Assembly: GCA_032622095.1 (NCBI GenBank)
Contig: CP136063.1
Location: 10,771,814-10,835,813 of the forward strand
Length of the DNA: 64,000 nucleotides
Source: Siphonodentalium dalli
Lineage: Eukaryota; Mollusca; Scaphopoda; Gadilida; Siphonodentaliidae
Direction: 5' to 3'
In this document: one piece after another, positions 26,831 through 36,007 of the stretch
Position numbering within the stretch: position 1 is the stretch's first letter
Layout: each line of letters begins with the position of its first letter
Notes under the pieces: generated by a model
The model's input: only the letters and a program-made list of their open reading frames with translations
What the model was told of the DNA's origin: nothing
Databases searched by the model: none
Translations under genes and position numbers: made by a program

Positions 26831-27061
26831 TCTTGTCTGGAGTCTACAAGGCCACTTTTTTTTTCTTGTTAACATTGCTTAAAAGTTGAAGGACATAATA
26901 AGGAACAAAATGAGTGGGGTGAAGTTAAGTCCCAGGGGGGGTGCAAGGGTACCCCCATTAGCTCCCGGACTGGCTCCCTGCAGGGTAATGGATGTTTTTT
27001 ATTTTATGACCTAAAAATTGTAAGAAACATTTATTTAAAAAAAATGATAAAAAATTGTTAG

Positions 27062-27130
27062 GCCAATGCATTCTCTTATATATGCGAGGCGACCTATGGT
27101 CGACTCGCATATATAAGAGAATGCATTGGC
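27062..27130. mobile_element. hairpin remnant of piggyBac-like MITE
   Basis: gccaatgcattctcttatat and its complement surround gcgaggcgacctatggtcga, a near-perfect hairpin also present twice in the MITEs at 46023 and 49071. The ends of the MITE are not recognisable here. Confidence 0.7.
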
Positions 27131-27263
27131 ACAGGGTAAAAAAAATCCCGACTTACGACTGGATTTGATATGGCGGGTCACATATGTACTACTTATGAGT
27201 GTGACTTGATGTGGTATATACAGCTATGCTCTCAGTAAGCGACCTGTTTAACGAGGTTATGGG

Positions 27264-27560
27264 CCGGTCATGACCGCGGTCATACCGCCACTACACCGCG
27301 GTCATGCGGTAGTACACCGCGGCCATGCGGTAGTACACCGCGGTCATACAGTAGTACACCGCGGCCATGCGGTAGTACACCGCGGTCATGCGGTAGTACA
27401 CCGCGGTCATACGGTAATACACCGCGACGCGCGGTGACACGCGGTATCTGACCGCGGTCGTGTTGGAAGTCCACCGCGGTAATTTAGACCGTTACCGGCG
27501 TACACCGCGGTAGTATTTTCCGCGACCGCCTTACACTGCGGTCATTCCCCGTGTCAACCG
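27264..27560. repeat. 21-bp accgcggt subterminal array, left
   Basis: Tandem 21-bp units accgcggtcatgcggtagta with one more base. Each holds the 8-bp palindrome accgcggt, in sharp GC contrast to the flanks. Subterminal palindromic arrays like this are typical transposase-binding regions; here that is inference. Confidence 0.85.
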
Positions 27561-28166
27561 CGTTCGAATAATCTGCCGATAAAAATCTGCTTTTTCTTTT
27601 TCTTTTGGAAGACTCAAGGTAAGAATTTCGATCTGTATTGTTCAGGTTGGCCTATAATTTGCGTCAATATATTAAGAAACTGACCTTACATTCATTCCTC
27701 GCGCCAAACTAAATTTATTTTAGAGTACTGACGTCTTCAATGGTTGACGTCCCCACGTAATTCCTTGAGCCAAATGATTTTTGTGTCGGTGAAATGTGCA
27801 CATGACGATCGCATAATTATCTTGCTCGAACCGAAAAGCCATTCTAATTCGTAATCGCGCACGCCTTATCCATATACCATATCACGAATAAACAGACGCT
27901 CTTTATTTGGCACGCTTAAGGAAATCGGGACCGTGGTAAATTAGAACCGATTTATTTTCAATTTCAGATTAATATTTTCCATGCGCAATATGTCAGTTTA
28001 TTGTCAGATAATTTACAATGCTCAGTTGCGATACGGACGCTAGGTTTTACTGTGGTTTAAACTTACACAGCGGTAGTGGACCCAAATAAGTTTCAGCGAT
28101 TATTTTTCTCCGATATAGTATCTCTTTTGGTGATATTGTGTTTACAAACGACAGATCTATGAGAAT

Positions 28167-28367
28167 ATGTCAAAGCCGCTCAAACAAATGAGGCCGAAAG
28201 TCGTATATTCGGTAAAACCACAAGATGCCGACTCTGACAGTGGTTTGAGCAATTATTTCACTCAAAAAATAAGTTTTCCCGATCATGTCTTATATCGACG
28301 TGTTGACAAAAGAAGGATTTACAAGAACATTATAAAATCAGTTGGTACGTTCACCAACACCTCGTAG
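28167..28367 (+). other. short ORF inside element A, unknown
   Basis: 66 codons from an ATG, reading MSKPLKQMRP then YSVKPQDADSDSGLSNYF and ending shortly after a gttg|gtacgt donor-like site. It has a plausible amino-acid mix for a first exon of an element-encoded or captured gene, but no domain and no identified partner exon. The surrounding 2.9 kb (27590-30530) otherwise shows only AT-rich sequence. Confidence 0.25.
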
Positions 28368-29932
28368 CTCCTGACACGAACGCGGCGAAGCCGATCTCCA
28401 ACTTACGATTATTCAAAATATACTTCGTGTTTAACAAAATTTCTCATCAGATTTCTCAATTTCGTAAACCACGTAATTAGGCCGTCACGATTCCAAAGTG
28501 AAATTCTTCATATATTTCTGTATATTTTATGTATAAACAGATATATCAGGAATGACAAAACTGTCGCAATGCACCATGCGTAACGTTACGTAACACATCC
28601 GGTGGTCAGATTCAGATAGCTGAATGGTATTGCTGGCAAGGGTAATCACACCAGTGGTTGCTAGGAGACAATGTGTCTATAAATAGGCGCTCTCTCGGCC
28701 TGTCCATAAATCTACTATTATTATTATTATTTGCATCTTCTGAAAGTGTTATTTATATATAAATTTGTACGCAAATAAATTGCCTGAGGCAGGTCGAGAG
28801 GCGTCATTATTGTGTTCTCTAATGCTGTATATAATAGTTTGAGAATAAAATATTATCTATTTATCTATTTATCTGTCTGCATAAAATGTTAAGGTTTATC
28901 AGCGCTTGTGCTCATGTTGTGACTAGACGAAACAGTCTCCTTGATGCTCATTCATTTGCATATTGATATTTTAAACATTTTGATTTTTATTTTAAAAGAA
29001 GAATGTTTTTTAATTTATTTTTTAATGTGTTTAGATTGAATTTCTTGCTCATTTTAACATTTTACCGAAGTTATATTCATAAAATATCCAGAAACTTCCC
29101 CTTTTAATATTAGTTATAATGTTACACAGTCTGTATTGAACATATCGAAATGTACACCGAATAACCACGATTCTACGAAATAGAAAACATGAATATATTA
29201 AAACTAATCATGCATATATATGTATCATGCAAACATTATCAGGAACGGATTTGGCAGGGAAACTGACCACATTGAACGCTTGCCATGTCTCAACATGTGA
29301 CAATGATGCAACCAACTTGAAGTTACCTTTGCAGCTAACTTAAATTTATGAAATTTATAACCACAAGAGAACGTAATGACATTAAAACATTTAAAAAATC
29401 CCCAGCATAAGTCATAAAGAACAGGAATATGATCATTGCAACAAATTTTGCATGAACGATATCTGACCAATAACACCCAGCTATACTTCCAAAGAGAAAT
29501 GATTACGTCACCATTAGTCTATTTATATGAATCACGTGCGACAGACTGTGTGGCAATTTGTGACAGTCTGTTGCTAAACTAAATTCTTTGCGTGAGTGAT
29601 TGCTTATTGTCACTTTCTCTGCGAGTGTTATATCATTCTGGATCAAAGGTCGTTTGTATAATTGGGTTCACAGAATTGACGCGGCTAAACAAGTTGAAAG
29701 TTGAGCTCATATAGCGGAACGCGACCTGTGCACATGTACAGAACACATGTAGACATCCATTTACCCTACAGGAAATAATTTACCCTACAATTTATTCAAC
29801 AGAATGAATCAATAAAAAGCGTTTATTCCTCATATAATTATAAGATTGATATAAACGATACATTAAGTATCCCGTGTATTTTTAATACTCCAAACATGAA
29901 AAGTTATCCCGACATTCATAATAATTCCTTTG

Positions 29933-30110
29933 AGCACAGGGGCCTGTAACGCGCTCCGCTGTCCGCCCCCTTTTGCACTGCCCATATACGCCGCTCTATA
30001 TACGCGCCTTCTTCGTGTTCCATTAACGCGAAGAAGGCGCGTATATAGGGCGGCGTATATGGCAGTGCAAAAGGGGGCGGACAGCGGAGCGTGTTACAGG
30101 CCCCTGTGCT
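29933..30110. mobile_element. 178-bp long hairpin
   Basis: Arms of about 80 bp, from agcacaggggcctgtaac through ccgcccccttttgcact to gcgccttcttcg, are nearly perfect inverted copies around a loop of some 12 bases at about 30018. GC-rich inside an AT-rich element. Probably a foldback MITE; a clear target duplication is not visible. Confidence 0.85.
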
Positions 30111-30532
30111 TTGAGATTCAGGAATCGCGTTACCATTGCGATGTATATATGCACATATATAGCGCTCAATCGAATGGACCATATGCATTTAGTGATACGA
30201 ATAATTTTTTGTGCTAAAAACCTGTACTTTTCGCACTAATTGTGGAGGCGACAGTTTGTCACACGTAGTATTAGCATTGCTATTACAGATAGAAAACACG
30301 GCGCCCAATATAATAAATATAATTTCATGTAACATTTAATGATGCATCCCGAGACCCTCTGGTCGCGTCTTTGGGAATAATTGCGTTAATCTTTTTTCAG
30401 TTCCTATATACTCGCGATCGAATTATATATACATTAAAATTTTATCTACCGACATGGACGTAAAATCGATTAGGTGCAAATAAAACTTCAGTTTTCTATC
30501 GCCGCTGCGTGCCACCAAAAGTTATTATAAGA

Positions 30533-30958
30533 CATCGCGGTCATGAAATTCGTTACCGCGTACGTCAACCGCGGTCATGAAATGCCTTACCGTAGGAGAC
30601 CGCGGTCGATACCACCCCGGCACCAAAAACTCAACCGCGACCACGCGGTTGCCCGCGTTTTCAATACCGCGGCTGACCGCGTTACTACACCGCGGTCAGG
30701 CGTTATTACACCGCGGTCAGGCGTTATTACACCGCGGTCAGGCGGTATTACACCGCAGTCATGTGGTATTACACCGTGGTCAGGCGGTATTACACCGTGG
30801 TCAGGCGGTATTACACCGCGGTCAGGTGGTATTACACCGCAGTCATGCGGTATTACACCGTGGTCAGGCGGTATTACACCGTGGTCAGGCGGTATACACC
30901 GTGGTCAGGCGGTATTACACCGCCCGACCGCGGTATTACACCGCGGTCATACCGCATG
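30533..30958. repeat. 21-bp accgcggt subterminal array, right
   Basis: About 13 units of accgcggtcaggcggtatta with one more base, with variants ccgtggtcagg and ccgcagtcatg, inverted relative to the left array. Open frames across it result from the 21-bp period. Confidence 0.85.
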
Positions 30959-31101
30959 TCAACCTCGTTAAAACAGGTCGCTTAATTTGAGCATAGCTGT
31001 AGCAATATCCTCGCAGGTTTGGCAACTCCTCGACTGAACCCGCATACTAAATTAATTTAAGTTTCCTTGAGAATCAACTATGATATTTGATGTCTTTTTA
31101 G

Positions 31102-31228
31102 CCAAAATGCACATCATTGATGCTGCAGTCCAGAAAGGGGTGGAACCGGCATTGGCGGTTTGACTGGGTCAACTTCGTTGTCAACTGCAATTCGAAATAT
31201 TTCAATGTAGCACATAATATCTTCGCAG
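31102..31228 (+). pseudogene. third copy of exon b 3' half, frame-broken
   Basis: Acceptor tttttag and donor gcag|gtttgg are kept, and the sequence parallels 16047-16177 throughout, including the upstream intron from about 31057. It is 127 nt against 131: two small deletions near 31112 and 31124 break the frame, although the second part still reads GWNRHWRFDWVNF in another frame. Inclusion in an mRNA would shift the reading frame. Confidence 0.7.
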
Positions 31229-31747
31229 GTTTGGCTACCAAATGAAATAATCCAGATAGACCAAGTCTTCTCAGCCCACAACAACTAAGGATATCATTTG
31301 TGTTGATGCTGTTTTGAGCTGAGTCCCATCCCGTTACTCTTCTATAACATACTTTCATTGAAAAGACGTACTACATTTACACGTGAAGCCTGGTAAATTC
31401 ATGTGAACCATTAATTGTCTGACATGTCCACGATTAATTTGTCTTCGAAATGCTATATCATTTACAGTGGTAGAAAAAGGTAAAGCGGTGATACGTTCGT
31501 TTAATATATTGTTTACATACAATTTTATGGCTTGATAAATTGAAATTATCTGGAAAACAAGGCTTTGTTTACTTATAAGCCTCCATGCATTCAACAGACC
31601 TCTGACATGTTTGATATCATAATGTTTGAGAAAGGTTGGCCTCCAAATTCATAAATGCAAAGCGCTATTTGACCTAATCCAGGGCTTATATTTCATCTGA
31701 TTTTGCGATAATCCATTATCTGAACATTTCCCAAGTAACTACTGTCA
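31229..31747. other. intron sequence, nothing recognised
   Basis: AT-rich intron between the third exon copy and a MITE; no gene, repeat or RNA recognised. Confidence 0.55.
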
Positions 31748-31751
31748 TTAA

Positions 31752-32417
31752 AGGTGGATTATCTCTTTGTAAACATGTATTATATAGTTACCGGGGTATA
31801 AAGGTGGATTATCTCTTTGTAAACATGTATTATATAGTTACCGGGGTATAAAGGTGGATTATCTCTTTGTAAACATGTATTATATAGTTACCAGGGTATA
31901 AAGGTGGATTATCTCTTTGTAAACATGTATTATATAGTTACCGGGGTATAAAATATTAGATCTGAATTGAAGACTCCTGTCCGGAAATGCTTCTATCGAT
32001 TAATATGCATTTTATTTCAAATATTTTCTTGTCTAAAAAGGTGTGGTTGTTTAGCTAATGAACAATAGTGGTTACTGTTAACAGAGACCAGAAATTTTAT
32101 TGTTTAATATTGTTACAAATAAACGTTAATTATACTCATTGTCGGTTATAACTATGGAATAAAACAATATAACCAATCAAACTGGGACATTTAACATTTG
32201 GTACGTAGCTATAGGAAAACCATAATGCTCTATATCCCAATATGGTATCACCCATATGGTCTGTTCTAAAAATAGACAAATAAACAGTCCCAATACTATA
32301 TTAAAAATCAATATTAATTGATATAAGCCTTTCCGGACAGGGGTCTTCAGTTCATATTTATTATTTTATACCCATGCCTTCTATTTCAAATTTGTTGTTT
32401 GAAGAGATAATCCATCT
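31752..32417 (+). mobile_element. TTAA-flanked MITE with quadruplicated left end
   Basis: Ends aggtggattatctctt and aagagataatccatct, with TTAA at 31748-31751 and 32418-32421. Internal landmarks match the 62792 copy (ccggaaatgcttctatcgat, gaacaatagtggttactgtt, gttctaaaaatag). The first 50 bp of the element occurs four times in tandem (31752-31950) before the body continues. Confidence 0.88.
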
Positions 32418-32525
32418 TTAAGTATTTAGTCTAGAGAGGTTAATAGTCTATGGGTGGCAGATCAAACATTGTAGATTGCTCGTGTATGCTCTAGTGACCA
32501 AGACAGGTTGAAAAAGCATTAAATA

Positions 32526-33268
32526 CTTTATTATACCTCCACTTTCGAAGAAAATGGGGGGTATACTGGATTGACTGCGTCTGTCCGTCACACTTTCTAG
32601 ACTGCGTCGTACCGTCACACTTTCTCCCTCCGTGTGTCCGTCCGTCTGTCCGACCTCATAACTCGAACAACTATGAACCGATTTCAATAATTGTTTGAAT
32701 GCAATCTCCTTAGGACCACCTCTCCGCATGATGCTAATTGCGGTGCGGTCCGACTTTCTTTTTTTAAGTTACGCCTTACTTTTCGACTTATTTTGACTTA
32801 GAAAATTATGTCCGACTTAATAACTTTAACAAATATGAACCAATTTCAATATTTTTTGGTATACATGCTTCTCACAACACCCTCTCTACATGATGCGGCT
32901 CAGGGTTGGCTCGGACTGATTTTCCTAACATTACACTTCATTTTCGACTTATTTTGACTTAGAAAATTTTGGGATTTTTTTTTTCCCTGGAGTTGTGTGC
33001 CTTCTTAGCAGAAGTTTGGTTTGACTGACGAAACACTCGACAAAATCCATCTTAGATGTTAAGGTTGCGTTTCATTTTCTACCCTTTTTTGGGTTTCTGC
33101 AATCATTCGAACAAATATGAACCAATTTGAATATTTTTTTCTGTACAAGATTCTTGCGACACCATGTCGATATTATTAATCCAAAATTTTCTTTAAAGTT
33201 TACGGATAATTCGGGTTGAATTTGCCATGGTGGGGGTATGCTAGCACGCGAGTGCACACCTCTAGTTA
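32526..33268 (+). repeat. interspersed repeat with gtctgtccgtc tract
   Basis: Starts tatacctccactttcgaaga, carries tandem gtccgtccgtctgtccgacc and repeated blocks ending ttttgacttagaaaattt, and closes with gcacacctctagtt. A non-coding dispersed repeat type common in mollusc genomes. It encodes nothing recognisable. Confidence 0.6.
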
Positions 33269-33289
33269 GATATGCATCTACTATTTTGT

Positions 33290-34035
33290 TTGTGTATATA
33301 TGTTGATGGGGAAATAATGTAGTATTATCTAGCTGATAATGAGGTCTGTAATCAACTGTGCATGTATATATGTTGATGGGAAATAATTAAGTATTAACTA
33401 GCTGGCAACAAGTTCTGTAATCAACTGCATGTTTACATGTATATGTTGATGGGAAATAACTAAGTATTAACTACATGTAGCTGATAACGAGTTTTGTAAT
33501 CAACTTTGCATGTTTATATGTTGATGGGAAATAGTTAAGTATTTTAACTAGCTGATAATGAGTTTTGTAATAAACTCTGTGTGTGTATGTTGATTTGAAA
33601 TAATTAAGTATTAACTAGCTAATAATGAGGTATGTAATCAACTGTGCATGTATATATGTTGATGGGGAAATACTTAAGTATTAACTAGTTAATCACAACC
33701 CAAAAGGGTTGTTTTACGGTATTGCGTAAGCGACGCAAGTATAGTTGTGACGTCACTAATTTCTATACTGATAGCTGATAATGAGTTTTGTAATAAACTC
33801 TGTGTGTGTATGTTGATGGGAAATAATTAAGTATTAACTAGCTGATAATGAGTTTTGTAATAAACTCTGTGTGTGTATGTTGATGGGAAATACTTAAGTA
33901 TTAACTAGCTAATAATGATGTATGTAATCAACTGTGCATGTATATATGTTGATGGGAAATACTTAAGTATTAACTAGTTAATAATAAGTTATATAATCAA
34001 CTCTGTGTGTATATATGTTGATGGGGAAACTCTAT
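33290..34035. repeat. 70-bp minisatellite before exon c
   Basis: About ten imperfect units of roughly 70 bp with tgttgatgggaaataattaa and gtattaactagctgataatg. One unit is interrupted by an 80-bp segment (about 33693-33772) flanked by tcacaac and gttgtga. The array ends about 60 bp before the exon c acceptor. Confidence 0.85.
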
Positions 34036-34097
34036 TATATGTTGAAAAACTGATGTTTTATGATTTAAGTAACATATTGACAAATATTTTATTCCAG

Positions 34098-34229
34098 CAA
34101 CAAGTGGCTGGAAAAGTGAGCGTATAGCCCATGATATAATATGGAATCGAACCATAAACTACAGTGGGGGCTACGGCAGGAATATTGCCCCGGACAATAT
34201 CAAAGAAATCTTCAACTGCTACTTTGAAG
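34098..34229 (+). CDS. PHD/DUF6589-like gene, exon c
   Basis: Acceptor attccag and donor gaag|gtaata; 132 nt, completing the codon left by exon b and leaving one base for exon d. Encodes TSGWKSERIAHDIIWNRTIN then SGGYGRNIAPDNIKEIFNCY. The WNR-x-IN-x-SGG-x-G-x-NI signature is the strongest link to DUF6589-type proteins. No stop or indel in frame, so selection may still act on it. The minisatellite at 33290 ends just before it, and the donor lies in a 53-bp triplication. Confidence 0.82.
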
Positions 34230-34400
34230 GTAATATGCACACACATGTATTGAATGTGGTGATGTCAGAGGGGGTTTCTTAGGTAATATGCACACACATG
34301 TATTGAATGTGGTGATGTGAGAGGGGGTATCTTAGGTAATATGCATACACATGTATTGAATGTGGTGATGTGAGAGGTCGTTATCTTAGACACGGATGTC
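34229..34400 (+). repeat. 53-bp triplication starting at exon c donor
   Basis: Three units begin gtaatatgcacacacatgta or a close variant and end ttcttag or tcttag, so the GT donor sequence is repeated at 34230, 34283 and about 34336. Only the first adjoins coding sequence. Confidence 0.85.
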
Positions 34401-34529
34401 AATTTCCTGTATAATATTAATATCATCAAAGGTCAGTGACATGGTTAGTGGGTCTCTGTTGGGGAGGGGCAGGTGTCCAACCTGAAATTTACAACTGCAC
34501 TCATCCTCCCTCTCTTAAACTAGACCAAA

Positions 34530-34722
34530 CGTCCGCAAATCCATTTACACCCACAATTCCATTTACACCCACAATTCCATTTACACCCCACAATTCCATT
34601 TACACCCACAATTCCATTTACACCCACAATTCCATTTACACCCCACAATTCCATTTACACCCACAATTCCACCCACAATTCCATTTACACCCCACAATTC
34701 CATTTACACCCACAAAACCATA
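34530..34722. repeat. 18-bp tandem repeat
   Basis: About ten units of ccatttacacccacaatt, one or two shortened or with an extra C. Intronic, non-coding. Confidence 0.93.
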
Positions 34723-34749
34723 AGAACACGAGACGTAACTCCATTTATT

Positions 34750-35445
34750 AGCTCAACTTTACTTTGTCAAGTTTGAGCTATTGCCATGGGTTTGTCGTTT
34801 GTGTGTGCGTGTGTGTGTGCGCGTGATTCATCAACAATACAGGCTACAGGACGTACCTTCGGTCGTATCATTATGAAATTTGACATAGTTGTTGACAACA
34901 ACATTTAGACCGGAACGATTCATTTTGGGGGTCATTCAAAAAAAAAAAACATGGCCGCCAGCTGCCATCTTTGATTTCAATATCAATCCATTAGCACGGG
35001 CTACAGATCGTACTGTTCGTCTGATCATCATGAAATTTGTCATGGATGTTAATATTGACATGTAGATTGGAACGAGTAATTTTGGGGTCATTCGGCCAAA
35101 AAACATGGCCGCCAGCAACCATCTTGGATTTATCCTTTGGCACGGGCTACAGGGCGTACCTTTAGTCGGATCATCATGAAATTTGTCATGGCTGTTGACA
35201 TTGGGATGTAGATAGGAACAAGTCATTTTAGGTTCATTTGGTCTTAAAACGTGTCCACTGGCAGCCATCTTGGATTTTACTCTTTGCATGACTAAATCCT
35301 TTGGCACACCCTACAGGCCACTTCCCTCATCTGATCATCTCCAGACTTCATATTAATCTTGATATTGATCTTACTAGATGGAAGCTATCAAATGTTTTTG
35401 AATTTTATTGGAAAACATAGCCACCAGTAACCATCTTGGATTTTA

Positions 35446-35486
<41 letters not shown>

Positions 35487-35612
35487 TCATGTTGATAATC
35501 TAGTATTACTTAGACATTTCAACTTTCCGCATTCCTATTCGCTCCACATTAAATTATTCCCTTTCCAAGTTGAGCTACAATGTCATTGACACTTTCATAT
35601 TGATTAAACCGT
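34750..35612 (-). repeat. dispersed element with internal 165-bp tandem units (copy 1)
   Basis: Inverted relative to 58388-59043. One end is the hairpin agctcaactttactttgtca with aagtttgagct. The body has three to four units of about 165 bp containing ccaagatggctgctgg and acaaatttcatgatgatc. The other end shares gacactttcat. Non-coding. Confidence 0.8.
35449..35481. repeat. (AT)n microsatellite
   Basis: About 16 uninterrupted ta dinucleotides inside the dispersed element. Confidence 0.97.
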
Positions 35613-36007
35613 GACTGAATATCTAGTCTCTTTGATGAAGTGGAGAAATAATAAAATTAGTTTGAAATACGGTCCAATTTAACAGGCGACAAGAAATCTG
35701 AGAGGTAATAAATGTATATCGATAATAGGCGACAAGAAATCTGAGAGGTAATATTTTGTTTATTCTTTTCAACCCCTTTATATTTGAAGCATTTGTCGCA
35801 GTCGTAATATAACCTAACATCTATAAGAAGGAGTGGTTCTACTAGAAAAGATGTGGTTCCAAGTTATTTTTATTTACCAAGAATTACAAACGGAAATAAG
35901 CATTCGGCAAACCTCGTGTGTTATAGTGTTGTGATCATGCTTGTATCATTGCAAATTATAACGCAAAACAATATTTCTGGATACAATAACCCTCATCAAA
36001 GCCTTCA
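35613..36007. other. intron sequence, nothing recognised
   Basis: AT-rich. A short duplicated word ggcgacaagaaatctgagag (35685 and 35727) is the only structure noted. Confidence 0.6.

Larger units (their letters stand above)
16299..26982. mobile_element. giant foldback structure, about 10.7 kb
   Basis: The left arm (16299-17780) and right arm (22440-23729 plus 26831-26982) are inverted copies at high identity, from the outer word gtctgggagctaat or gtccgggagctaat, through the C-run, repeated aagatggccgcc words and many cttagctttacg-type blocks. Inside the arms a satellite also runs in opposite orientations (18439-18896 versus 18990-20155 and 22010-22515), meeting at an inverted pair, ggctatcg-ctttccac (18897) and gtggaaaacgatagcc (18966). 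It lies in the b-to-c intron. The right arm is split by a LINE, the left by a hAT MITE, and the right satellite by a 1.85-kb element. No transposase was found; outer target duplications are not clear. Confidence 0.8.
27221..30999. mobile_element. TA-target element A, copy 1 (3.8 kb)
   Basis: Starts CAGCTATGCTC and ends GCATAGCTG, with TA on both sides (27219-27220, 31000-31001). The inverted termini run about 40 bp through gcgacctgtttaacgaggtt, then pass into 21-bp GC-rich tandem arrays (27264-27560 and 30533-30958) rich in the palindrome accgcggt. The interior is AT-rich, with a long hairpin (29933-30110) and one short open frame (28167-28367). No transposase seen. A shorter copy sits at 49040-51484, where a paralogous empty site confirms the ends. 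Confidence 0.88.

Noticed and set aside
26831-26875. First dozen or so residues of the endonuclease frame as LINE protein
   Set aside because: These bases match the left foldback arm at about 16405-16450, so they are flanking DNA read through by chance.
29916-30217. Opposed 90- and 95-codon frames with near-identical protein
   Set aside because: Both are the two arms of one hairpin read in each direction.
30543-30990. Three overlapping frames of 74-142 codons
   Set aside because: They run through the 21-bp subterminal array of element A, whose period keeps all frames open.
27219-31001. Element A as a complete autonomous transposon
   Set aside because: The interior shows no transposase motif; only one 66-codon frame of unknown nature is present.
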